Shown piece after piece: positions 52,049 through 60,108 of a DNA stretch of 64,000 nt (the stretch's first letter is position 1; each line of letters starts with the position of its first letter). The position numbers were made by a program, and so were the translations under genes. Origin of the DNA: JAUVKT01 sp964634565 (GTDB lineage: Bacteria > Bacteroidota > Bacteroidia > Bacteroidales > VadinHA17); the NCBI GenBank assembly GCA_964634565.1, contig CAZWLP010000006.1, positions 6,389 to 70,388 of the forward strand. Direction: 5' to 3'. Below the pieces are notes generated by a model. That model did no database searches, was not told the DNA's origin, and was given only the letters and a program-made list of their open reading frames with translations.

Positions 52049-52207
52049 ATGAAGAAGTGCATTATTTGTGGATATATTTATAATCCTGAAGAAGGAGATC
52101 CAGTAGGAGGTGTCGTTCCAGGTACTGCTTTTGAAGATATAGATGAAGAGTGGAAATGCCCGCTATGCAGTGCAGGTAAAGAAGAGTTCGAAGACTTCGA
52201 GTTTTAG
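52049..52207 (+). CDS. Rubredoxin
   Basis: A 52-residue rubredoxin. Two CxxC pairs (C4-C7 in KKCIICGYIYNP and C37-C40 in WKCPLC) bind one iron. The conserved GYIYNPEEGDP and W36 are in place. It is a small electron carrier for rubrerythrin or other oxygen-defence enzymes. The gene is 36 bases after citF and convergent with pepD. It is too short for many automatic gene callers. Confidence 0.93.
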   Translation: MKKCIICGYIYNPEEGDPVGGVVPGTAFEDIDEEWKCPLCSAGKEEFEDFEF

Positions 52208-52232
52208 TTTCTGTTATTATTTGCCTGTTATA

Positions 52233-53684
52233 TTATGCATCTGGAATATTCTGTATTACATTAAGAAGTAAATCCCAGAATTTTTGGGTCGTATTTATAT
52301 TTATCTTTTCCTCGGGAGTATGAGCTCCCTTTATTGTTGGTCCGAATGAGATCATATCAAGACCGGGATATTTTTCCAGTATCAATCCACATTCAAGACC
52401 AGCATGAATGGCCCGGACCACCGGTTCTGTTCCAAATATGTTCCTGTACGATTCTGCTGTAATTTTAAGAATCTCCGAGTCAGTGTCAGGCTCCCACCCC
52501 GGATAACCATCTGAATGCTTAACAATTGCATCACTATCACTAAATATCTTTGCTATCCGGGATGCAAGAAGCTGCTTGGATTTATCATTAGAACTTCTCT
52601 GGCTTGTTACAACCTTGATTATCTTATCATCCATCTTTACAGATGCCAGGTTAGTTGATGTTTCAACCAGTCCTTTCATAGTTGGCGACCATGCAATTAC
52701 TCCATGCGGGCACAGCTGAAGGCTTTTAAGCAGATTTTCCTGACTTGATCTGTTAATAATAGTTCCATTACCATCGTATGGTTCTATATTAATCGACAAA
52801 TTTGCTTCGCTTGATGAAAATTCGCCCCTGATTTCCTTTTCCAGATTGCTTATTGCTGATATAAGATCATCTTTACTGGCTTTGCTGTAGACAACAGAAA
52901 ATGCCTCTCTGGGAATGGCATTTCTTAGGTTGCCGGCATCCAGATCTGAGATATTTATTCCAAACAGATGGTCTAATTCGTTGATTACCTTTGTAATAAC
53001 TTTTACAGAGTTAGCATATCCATTATGTATCTCATCTCCAGAATGGCCACCATGAAGGCCGGTTACAGAGATTTTGAATGATGATTTGTTGCTTTCTGCC
53101 TTTTCCCTCTTATAATTGAAAAAAGAAACTGTATCTATTCCCCCTGCACATCCAATAAAGAGCTCTCCTTCATCTTCAGAATCGAGGTTAAGCAAAATCT
53201 TGCTGTTAAAGAATCCGGGTTCCAGGTTAATTGCCCCTGTCATGCCAGATTCTTCATCGACAGTAAAAAGGGATTCTATTTTGCCGCTTTTTATTCCTGG
53301 ATCTGTCATTGCTGCCATCTGGGCAGCCATCCCAATTCCGTCGTCGGCTCCGAGGGTAGTAATTTTTGCTGTTACCCAGCCATCTTCAATTATTGGAACA
53401 ATAGGATCTGTAAGCCAGTTGTGCTCTGTCTCTGCATCTTTTTCCCCAACCATATCCATATGACTTTGCAAAACGATGCATTTCCTGCTTTCATAACCCG
53501 GATCTGCTTCCTTGGTAATCAGAATATTACCAACCTTATCTTCATCAACCCTGAGTTTGTTCCTTATAGCGAAATCCTTAAGGAAGATTCTGATATTCCC
53601 TTCATTTTTCGATAATCTTGGTATTTTGCAGATTTCTTCAAAATAACCCCAGACTATCTTAGGTTCTAAATGACTGATTACCAT
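52233..53684 (-). CDS. pepD: Cytosol nonspecific dipeptidase (aminoacyl-histidine dipeptidase)
   Basis: A 483-residue M20-family metallopeptidase. Zinc ligands and catalytic residues lie in IVLQSHMDMVGEKDAETEH, TTLGADDGIGMAAQMA and FTVDEESGMTGAINLEPGF. The lid domain has FKISVTGLHGGHSGDEIHNGYANSVK, and the C terminus has IHAGLECGLILEKYPGLDMISFGPTIKGAHTPEEKI. It cleaves a broad range of dipeptides. Length equals that of the family. It is a single gene divergent from the dehydrogenase at 53845. Confidence 0.95.
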   Translation of the reverse strand: MVISHLEPKIVWGYFEEICKIPRLSKNEGNIRIFLKDFAIRNKLRVDEDKVGNILITKEADPGYESRKCIVLQSHMDMVGEKDAETEHNWLTDPIVPIIEDGWVTAKITTLGADDGIGMAAQMAAMTDPGIKSGKIESLFTVDEESGMTGAINLEPGFFNSKILLNLDSEDEGELFIGCAGGIDTVSFFNYKREKAESNKSSFKISVTGLHGGHSGDEIHNGYANSVKVITKVINELDHLFGINISDLDAGNLRNAIPREAFSVVYSKASKDDLISAISNLEKEIRGEFSSSEANLSINIEPYDGNGTIINRSSQENLLKSLQLCPHGVIAWSPTMKGLVETSTNLASVKMDDKIIKVVTSQRSSNDKSKQLLASRIAKIFSDSDAIVKHSDGYPGWEPDTDSEILKITAESYRNIFGTEPVVRAIHAGLECGLILEKYPGLDMISFGPTIKGAHTPEEKININTTQKFWDLLLNVIQNIPDA

Positions 53685-53844
53685 TATAAAATACAGATAT
53701 TAACAGTAGTGAGTATTATTATTACTAAGTTACAAAAAAAAGATAATATTTTTCTATTATGTATGTTATATGTCCTTTGCAGGGATTAAAAAAGTTCTTA
53801 TTTTAACTCGCTGAATATTATATTAATCTAAGTAATTGACGATT

Positions 53845-55038
53845 ATGAGCAAAAGAAAGATTGTTTCTCTTCCCGGCGACGGGATAGGTGAAGTAGTACT
53901 GCAACAGGCAATAAGAGTGCTTGATAAAGCTGGTTTTGAAGCAGAATATCTTCATGGCGATATAGGATGGGAATTCTGGTGTAAGGAAGGAAACCCACTA
54001 CCTCAGCGTACCATTGATCTGATTGCTGAACATAAGATTGCTCTTTTTGGCGCGATAACATCCAAACCAAAGGATGAAGCCTTCGAAGAGCTTGATATTA
54101 ACCTGAGGGAAAAGGGTCTGGTTTATGCAAGTCCGATAGTTGGCTTAAGGCAACATTTCAATCTTGATATTTGTTTGCGTCCCTGTCGCACTTATAAGGG
54201 AAATCCACTTAACTTTATTAAAAGAGGCAAAGATGGATCGGCAGAAGAACCATATGTTGATGTTGCAATATTTCGTCAGAATACAGAGGGATTATATGGG
54301 GGCGTTGAATGGACCAATCCCCCTGCTCAGGTCTACGATGCTCTTATGACTCACCCCAAGTTCAGGAAGAATTTTGGTAATGCACCGGTTGAAGAAATAT
54401 CGGTATCGACAAGAATTTTTACAGCCAGGGCAACAGAAAGAATACTGCGAGCTGCTTTTGAGCATGCCAGAAAATATGGATATAAATCAGTTACCGTTTG
54501 TGAAAAGCCAAACGTAATAAGGGAAACATCCGGAATGATGTTGTTAAAGGCTAAAGAGTTACAGAAGAACGAATATCCTGATATACAACTCTGGAATACT
54601 AATATTGATGCGCAGATGATGTGGCTGACCAAGAATCCGGAAGACTACGGTGTTATCGTTGCAGGTAATATGTTTGGTGATATTGTTTCGGATGCTTTTG
54701 CCGGTCTGATAGGTGGACTTGGATTCGCCTGCTCAGCACAGTTCTCAGCCGATGGGATTGCCGTTTTTGAACCAACACACGGATCTGCACCAAAATATGC
54801 TGATTATAATACCTCAATAGTTAATCCGATTGCAATGATAGAGTCTGCATGTATGATGCTCGATTATATCGAAGAGCAGGATATTGCTGCTAAAATCAGG
54901 AAAGCTGTAGCCCAGGTGGTTGAAGAGGGCAAGGTAAAGACCTACGATATGATGAAGATGACCGGAAGGGAAGATGTTGTAGACAACGGAGCTGCTTCAA
55001 CAATTGAGATGGCTGATGCTATTATTTCTAAATTGTGA
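53845..55038 (+). CDS. Isocitrate/isopropylmalate dehydrogenase family enzyme, probably isocitrate dehydrogenase
   Basis: A 397-residue beta-decarboxylating dehydrogenase. It has VSLPGDGIGEVVLQQAIRVL at the N terminus, VGLRQHFNLDICLRPCR, the FRQNTEGLYGGVEW active-site block and VIVAGNMFGDIVSDAFAGLIGGLGFACSAQF. The cofactor loop reads FEPTHGSAPKYADYNTSIVNP, with the Lys-Tyr pair typical of NADP-type isocitrate dehydrogenases. Isocitrate is the most likely substrate, but 3-isopropylmalate and tartrate are not excluded. The start at 53845 is chosen over a TTG at 53836. The downstream gene begins 16 bases later. Confidence 0.8.
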   Translation: MSKRKIVSLPGDGIGEVVLQQAIRVLDKAGFEAEYLHGDIGWEFWCKEGNPLPQRTIDLIAEHKIALFGAITSKPKDEAFEELDINLREKGLVYASPIVGLRQHFNLDICLRPCRTYKGNPLNFIKRGKDGSAEEPYVDVAIFRQNTEGLYGGVEWTNPPAQVYDALMTHPKFRKNFGNAPVEEISVSTRIFTARATERILRAAFEHARKYGYKSVTVCEKPNVIRETSGMMLLKAKELQKNEYPDIQLWNTNIDAQMMWLTKNPEDYGVIVAGNMFGDIVSDAFAGLIGGLGFACSAQFSADGIAVFEPTHGSAPKYADYNTSIVNPIAMIESACMMLDYIEEQDIAAKIRKAVAQVVEEGKVKTYDMMKMTGREDVVDNGAASTIEMADAIISKL

Positions 55039-55054
55039 TAGTAAAGATAAGCGT

Positions 55055-55612
55055 ATGAAAACTGATGTATTCGAATTATGGCCCGAGCTGGAATGGATTA
55101 AGGATAAAGATCTGCGTGAAAAAACTGCCAGGGTATGGGAGCTGGCTCTTGAGAGATCTGTCCTGAATGCTGATGATCTGAACAGGATACCATTTACTTT
55201 GCTCTGCGGACCTGATCTTAAAGTTAGTTTTATGGCGCATAAAAGATGCGTTGTTCATGTTGCCAGGGAAAGTGGTATAAAGATGAATGAGTTCTTTAAG
55301 GATGAGCTTCCGGTAAATATGGATATTCTGATTTCAGGGGCTATACTTGCTGACGTTGGTAAACTGCTGGAATATGTTCTTGACAGCGATGGCAATGCAG
55401 TGCAGGGTAGCTATGGAAAATACCTGAGACATCCGTTTTCAGGAGTTGCACTTGCCGAAGAGTGCAAGCTTCCACCGGAAGTAAGCCATATTATTGCCGC
55501 ACATGCAGGGGAAGGTGATCATGTTAAAAGAACAACTGAAGCTTATGTTGTTCATCATGCTGACTTTATGACTTTCCTGCCATTTAAGAGCAGGTTGATA
55601 ATCGATCGATAA
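55055..55612 (+). CDS. HD-domain-like protein with altered HD motif
   Basis: A 185-residue protein resembling HD-type phosphohydrolases. HKRCVVHVARESG (from H62) and the helix VNMDILISGAILADVGKLLEY follow the family layout, but where the defining His-Asp pair should be it reads Ala99-Asp100. Later ligand positions are kept (H126 in RHPFSG, H145, H150, VVHHADFMTF at 166-174). Loss of the His could abolish or alter metal binding. The start at 55055 removes a 17-residue extension that overlaps the preceding gene. A strong terminator follows. Cotranscription with the dehydrogenase is likely. Confidence 0.7.
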   Translation: MKTDVFELWPELEWIKDKDLREKTARVWELALERSVLNADDLNRIPFTLLCGPDLKVSFMAHKRCVVHVARESGIKMNEFFKDELPVNMDILISGAILADVGKLLEYVLDSDGNAVQGSYGKYLRHPFSGVALAEECKLPPEVSHIIAAHAGEGDHVKRTTEAYVVHHADFMTFLPFKSRLIIDR

Positions 55613-55634
55613 GAGTATTTATAAGACCTTATAG

Positions 55635-55659
55635 AAGGGGGCTTTGCCCCCTTTTTTTT
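55635..55659 (+). terminator. Intrinsic terminator after the HD-like gene
   Basis: AGGGGGC (55636-55642) and GCCCCCT (55646-55652) with a TTT loop, followed by a T-run to 55659. It separates the + strand unit from the convergent acyl-CoA synthetase. Confidence 0.9.
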
Positions 55660-57571
55660 ATCCCAGCTTCATTCTCTCCACGGCTTCAATATTAAGCTCA
55701 TTCGTAACCGCTTTTGCAGCAGGGGTGTAAAGAAACTCAATCAGGTCTGCATACTTTTCTGTTACCTTTCCCCTTATTACTTTTACTGTAGCATTTACCA
55801 GCCCGTTTTCTTCGGTAAATCCTTCGTCAAGTATTCCAATAGCTGCAGGCAACCATCTTTGAGGGAACATTTTTGCATACTTCCCATTTGTGCGGTACTC
55901 ATTTACCTCTTCTTCTATAAGCATTAATATTGCTTTCTGACCTTCCTCAGAGTCGGCCGTAAGCCTTTTATCGTCCAGATATGCTTTTAAGGCATGCTGG
56001 TTGGGGACAATAAGTGCAACTGTATATGGTCTCTGGTTATTACTAAGAATGCACTGATCAATATACTTAGATTGTTCTGTTAATGCCTCTTCAATACTTT
56101 CAGGACTGTATTTTTCACCGTCGTCTGAAATAAGAAGGCTCTTAAATCTTCCCAGCACATATAAGAAGCCATCTTTATCAAGGTAACCAAGATCGCCTGT
56201 ATGCAGCCATCCGTCCCTTATAACCTCTTTTGTTGCACTTTCATTCTTCCAGTAGGCATGCATTACATTTCCGCCCTTGATTACTATTTCTCCACTTTCA
56301 CCTTCAGGCAATGCATTTCCTTCTTCATCACATATTTTAATTTCCATATTATTGACAGGCGCACCTGAGGAACCCAGCTTATGCTTGTGCTTGGCATTTG
56401 CTGATATTACAGGGGATGCTTCTGAAAGACCATATCCCTGGAAAACAGGTGCTCCTATAGCATAGAAATACCTCTGTAACTCCATATCCAGGAGTGCTGC
56501 TCCTCCAACAAAATATTCAAGTTCACCTCCAAAAATATCTCTGATCTTACTGAATATTAATTTATCAAACAGCTTTATAAGAGGTAGTTTTATTTTTTGT
56601 AATCCCCTGCCCTTATTCCATCCTTCTTTATTGTACGAATAGCTTAGCTTTAAACCAATCTCAAACAGGAAGCTGGTTAACTTACCCTTTTCCTTAATTC
56701 CCCTGTCAATATTTTTCCTGAAATTTTTCGAAACGGCAGGTGCACTCATAAGGATATTTGGCCGTATTTCTTTAAGACAGGAAGGAAGGTTTCGCAGGGT
56801 CTCAAGTGGTGTCTTACCTCTTTTAACTGATGCAATACTTGCTCCCTTTCCCATAAATGCAAATATTCCCGTTGTATGCGCAAATGAATGGTCCCAGGGT
56901 AAAAACAGAAGTGTTTTAAAGAAAGGAGGAATATCAATCAGGCTATAAGCCTGATATACATTTGTTATATAATTCCCATGTGTCAGTATTATTCCTTTTG
57001 GGTCGGCAGTTGTTCCCGAAGTATAGCATATATTAGCATAGTTGTCTGGTTTAATGCCTTTGTATATTTTTTCAAAAGCTTCCCTGTTGACAGGGTCTTC
57101 AAGCCAGTTACGTCCTGACTTTCTTATCTCGTTAAAATGAATTTCATTCTCGGCGTACTCTTCGCGGGTTTCAAAATATATTATCTTTTCAATGGTTTTG
57201 CATTCGTCCAGAACCTCATGTAGTTTTTGAGCCTGTACAGACGATACCATTACAAAGCGAGAGTCTGAATGATTTAGCCGGAACTTTACTTCATCAGCAT
57301 TTAATTTAACAGATAATGGTACGTTAACTGCTCCGATATAAAGTATGCCTAATTCGCCTATTACCCAGTTATTACATCCTTCGGAAAGTAAACTTATTCT
57401 ATCACCTTCCTTTATTCCCATTTGTAACAGGCCGGCTGCAAACTCGTGAACCTGTTTTCTGGTTTCACTATAGCTTGTTCCCTCGTATTTATCCTGTAGT
57501 TTTTCCCACAGATAAACATTATCTGAATACTTCTCAACGTTCTCTTCAAAAAATTGAATAATAGATTTCAT
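55658..57571 (-). CDS. Long-chain acyl-CoA synthetase (AMP-forming)
   Basis: A 637-residue adenylate-forming enzyme that activates fatty acids to acyl-CoA. The P-loop is NICYTSGTTADPKGIILTHGN, then VFQGYGLSEASPVISAN, the adenylate motif GWLHTGDLGYLDKDGFLYVLGR, and a C-terminal domain with YSPESIEEALTEQSKYIDQC. The layout matches bacterial FadD/ACSL-like enzymes. A link with the FadL-like porin elsewhere in the window is possible but not shown. Confidence 0.9.
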   Translation of the reverse strand: MKSIIQFFEENVEKYSDNVYLWEKLQDKYEGTSYSETRKQVHEFAAGLLQMGIKEGDRISLLSEGCNNWVIGELGILYIGAVNVPLSVKLNADEVKFRLNHSDSRFVMVSSVQAQKLHEVLDECKTIEKIIYFETREEYAENEIHFNEIRKSGRNWLEDPVNREAFEKIYKGIKPDNYANICYTSGTTADPKGIILTHGNYITNVYQAYSLIDIPPFFKTLLFLPWDHSFAHTTGIFAFMGKGASIASVKRGKTPLETLRNLPSCLKEIRPNILMSAPAVSKNFRKNIDRGIKEKGKLTSFLFEIGLKLSYSYNKEGWNKGRGLQKIKLPLIKLFDKLIFSKIRDIFGGELEYFVGGAALLDMELQRYFYAIGAPVFQGYGLSEASPVISANAKHKHKLGSSGAPVNNMEIKICDEEGNALPEGESGEIVIKGGNVMHAYWKNESATKEVIRDGWLHTGDLGYLDKDGFLYVLGRFKSLLISDDGEKYSPESIEEALTEQSKYIDQCILSNNQRPYTVALIVPNQHALKAYLDDKRLTADSEEGQKAILMLIEEEVNEYRTNGKYAKMFPQRWLPAAIGILDEGFTEENGLVNATVKVIRGKVTEKYADLIEFLYTPAAKAVTNELNIEAVERMKLG

Positions 57572-57673
57572 TCCTGGATATTTTACTTGTTTCTTAATCT
57601 ATCTAAGATAAATATTTTTTTTGTAGTTATGCCCAGAGTATACCATCAACTGTCTTCAGACGTTAATAATTTG

Positions 57674-57681
57674 TATATTTG
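57674..57681 (+). promoter_or_regulatory. Candidate -7 element of the SPOR lipoprotein gene
   Basis: TATATTTG matches TAnnTTTG. Transcription would start near 57687, after the upstream in-frame start at 57681, which supports the ATG at 57729. No clear -33 box was found. Confidence 0.5.
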
Positions 57682-57728
57682 TGGTGGATATACTTGAAAT
57701 AATGCTTTTTAACTTAAAATTTATAAAG

Positions 57729-58202
57729 ATGCGTAATACACTAATTATTGCTGTCGCTCTCCTCTTATCACTCTCTTCATGTAAATTTATCAAAGAAAAA
57801 GGCTGGTTTGGAACCAGTAAGGCAGATACACTTGTTGCCTGGCAGGCAAAACAGGATTCGATCAGGCTTGCTGACTCAGTAGCAATTGAGATAGAGAAGA
57901 TGAAGATGATAGAACAGGCAAGGTTAGACTCGCTTCAGGCGATTGAGGATGAACGACAGGAGTGGGAGGCCCGCTATAAATATCATATTATAGTTGGCAG
58001 CTTTCTAACACCCGAATATGCAAAGGACTATGTCGATATGTACAAATCTATGGGTTATGATGCAAAAATTGTAATGGACTCAGCCAACAGATTCAACCTG
58101 GTTTCGGCAGAAGTTCATGAATCTATCTCTGAAGCTATTAACCGACTGGTATGCTATCAGGATACTGTTAATTTTGAATCCTGGCTCTATATTAAAAATT
58201 AA
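57729..58202 (+). CDS. SPOR-domain lipoprotein
   Basis: A 157-residue lipoprotein. The signal peptide MRNTLIIAVALLLSLSSC has its lipobox Cys at 18. A charged helical linker follows (about 35-80), then a SPOR-type domain (YKYHIIVGSFLTPEYAKDYVDMYKSMGYDAKIVMDSANRFNLVSAEVHESISEAINRL) that binds glycan strands stripped of stem peptides. It probably acts at the division site or cell envelope. It is a single gene, convergent with purA. The two stop codons share one TTAA sequence. Confidence 0.82.
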   Translation: MRNTLIIAVALLLSLSSCKFIKEKGWFGTSKADTLVAWQAKQDSIRLADSVAIEIEKMKMIEQARLDSLQAIEDERQEWEARYKYHIIVGSFLTPEYAKDYVDMYKSMGYDAKIVMDSANRFNLVSAEVHESISEAINRLVCYQDTVNFESWLYIKN

Positions 58203-59467
58203 GATCTGAATATAGTTTGTTCCCTGTCAGGTCCAACAGAGATTAACGATACAGGAAGGCCTGTTTCCTTCTCAATTAATGTTACATAGTTTTTCAGAGC
58301 TAGGGGAAGTAATTTATAATCCCTTATTTTGGTTATATCTTCCTGCCATCCTTCAATCTCAATAAACTGAGGTATTCCGGTTGTCTGGTGATCGAAAGGT
58401 ATTTCATCGCTAATATTATCGCCAAACATATAAGCAGTACATATTCGAATAGTATCAAAGCCGGTCAGGACATCAGCCTTGGTCATGTAAAGCTGCGTAA
58501 CACCGTTTATCATGCACGAATATTTTAATGCAGGAAGGTCGAGCCAGCCCGTTCTTCTTGGCCTTCCCGTTGTGGATCCATATTCAAATCCCTGGTCACG
58601 CAGTTTCTGACCCAGATCATTATCCTGTTCGGTAGGGAAGGGGCCACTGCCTACTCTCGTGCAATACGCTTTAAAGATGCCGAATATTTCGCCAATTGAC
58701 CTGGGCGAAACACCCATACCTGTACAGGCCCCTGCACTAACTGTATTGGATGAAGTAACAAAGGGATAAGATCCAAAATCTATATCAAGAAGTGTTCCCT
58801 GTGCTCCTTCGGCAAGGATTTTCCTACCCGATGTCAATGCCTTATTAATCAGGTACTCAGTATTAATAATATTGAATTTTTTTATCAGATCAATTCCTTC
58901 AAACCAGCCTGCTTCATATTCACTTAAATTATAGTCAAGGTCGTAATTCTTAAGAATATCAATGTGCCTGAGTATATGCTGATCGTAGATATCCCGGAAA
59001 TTATCCTTTAAGATATCACCGACTCTCAGTCCGTTGCGGCTTGTCTTATCGGTATAGGCCGGACCAATACCTTTTAGCGTGGAGCCAATCTTAGATTTGC
59101 CTTTCGACTTCTCATAGGCTGTATCAAGTATCCTGTGAGTAGGTAAGATCAAATGAGCCTTGGATGAAATTATCAGATTGTTAAACAGGTCGGGAGCTTC
59201 TGAAATAAGCTCATCAATTTCCTTTTTAAACACTGAAGGATCGAGTACAACACCATTTCCGATTATATTTATCTTGTCGGGGTGAAATATCCCTGAAGGA
59301 ATAGTATGAAGAATATATTTCTTGTTGTTAAACTCGAGGGTATGTCCTGCATTGGGTCCTCCCTGAAATCTTGTAATAATATCATATTCAGGAGTTAATG
59401 CATCAACAATCTTCCCTTTTCCTTCGTCTCCCCATTGTAATCCCAGCAGGACATCTATCTTGTTCAT
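58199..59467 (-). CDS. purA: Adenylosuccinate synthase
   Basis: A 422-residue GTP-dependent enzyme joining IMP and aspartate on the way to AMP. It begins MNKIDVLLGLQWGDEGKGKIVD (P-loop), has FQGGPNAGHTL, TLKGIGPAYTDKTSRNGLRVGD and the C-terminal TKADVLTGFDTIRIC. The start at 59467 is the family's usual one; an in-frame TTG at 59473 lies within the promoter. The predicted promoter ends only 3 bases upstream, so the mRNA may be leaderless. Confidence 0.96.
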   Translation of the reverse strand: MNKIDVLLGLQWGDEGKGKIVDALTPEYDIITRFQGGPNAGHTLEFNNKKYILHTIPSGIFHPDKINIIGNGVVLDPSVFKKEIDELISEAPDLFNNLIISSKAHLILPTHRILDTAYEKSKGKSKIGSTLKGIGPAYTDKTSRNGLRVGDILKDNFRDIYDQHILRHIDILKNYDLDYNLSEYEAGWFEGIDLIKKFNIINTEYLINKALTSGRKILAEGAQGTLLDIDFGSYPFVTSSNTVSAGACTGMGVSPRSIGEIFGIFKAYCTRVGSGPFPTEQDNDLGQKLRDQGFEYGSTTGRPRRTGWLDLPALKYSCMINGVTQLYMTKADVLTGFDTIRICTAYMFGDNISDEIPFDHQTTGIPQFIEIEGWQEDITKIRDYKLLPLALKNYVTLIEKETGLPVSLISVGPDREQTIFRS

Positions 59468-59470
59468 ATA

Positions 59471-59502
59471 CAAATGTATAATATTAAAAAAGAGTTCGCA
59501 AA
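59471..59502 (-). promoter_or_regulatory. Promoter of purA
   Basis: On the minus strand TTTG (59502-59499) and TACATTTG (59478-59471) are separated by 20 bases. The last G of the -7 box is 3 bases from the purA ATG, so transcription would begin at or next to the start codon. Confidence 0.6.
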
Positions 59503-59570
59503 ATACGCTTTTTTTTCCTTAATTTCTATTGAAATGGTATGTTGTTAATAACTAAAGAGGCAGGTTGTAA

Positions 59571-60026
59571 CTATTCTTTTTCTTCGCTATTGTCTTTCCT
59601 GACGCCGTAGATATAAAGGGAGTGATAGAGTGGTTTGAAGTTATTTAATTCGCATGCTGTATTTATAATCTCATGAATTCTGGGGTCGCAAAATTCAATA
59701 ACTTTACCCGAATCAGTATCGATAAGATGATCATGCTGTCCGCACTGGTAGGCACGTTCAAATTGAGCAATGTTTTTTCCAAACTGGTGTTTAATTACAA
59801 GGTTACAATCAAGGAGAAGTTCAATAGTATTATATAGAGTCGCACGGCTAACCCTGTAATTTTTATTCTTCATAAAGATATAGAGTGACTCAATATCAAA
59901 GTGCCCCGTCCTGGAGTAAATTTCATCCAGAATAGCAAATCTCTCAGGTGTTTTCCTGTGTCCCTTTTTTTCAAGGTATTCTGTAAAGATTTGCTTTACT
60001 GTTTTCCTTGTCTCTTCACTAATCAT
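59571..60026 (-). CDS. Fur-family transcriptional regulator
   Basis: A 151-residue metal- or redox-responsive repressor. The N-terminal winged helix has KKGHRKTPERFAILDEIYSRTGHFDIESLY and RVSRATLYNTIELLLDCNLV (recognition helix). The C-terminal dimer domain has QHDHLIDTDSGKVIEFCDPRI. The HxH part is kept, but the usual structural zinc CxxC that follows (C-x-x-C-G) is replaced by D-T-D-S, and no second CxxC is present. Iron, zinc, manganese or peroxide sensing cannot be chosen on this basis. It lies between purA and spoT, all on the minus strand. Confidence 0.88.
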   Translation of the reverse strand: MISEETRKTVKQIFTEYLEKKGHRKTPERFAILDEIYSRTGHFDIESLYIFMKNKNYRVSRATLYNTIELLLDCNLVIKHQFGKNIAQFERAYQCGQHDHLIDTDSGKVIEFCDPRIHEIINTACELNNFKPLYHSLYIYGVRKDNSEEKE

Positions 60027-60108
60027 ATTTAGTCTTGATTAAAATAATAAAATTAGTTGTTTTTTACTTAATTCCCAATAAGTCTGTAAAACATTATAGT
60101 ACGGAGGT

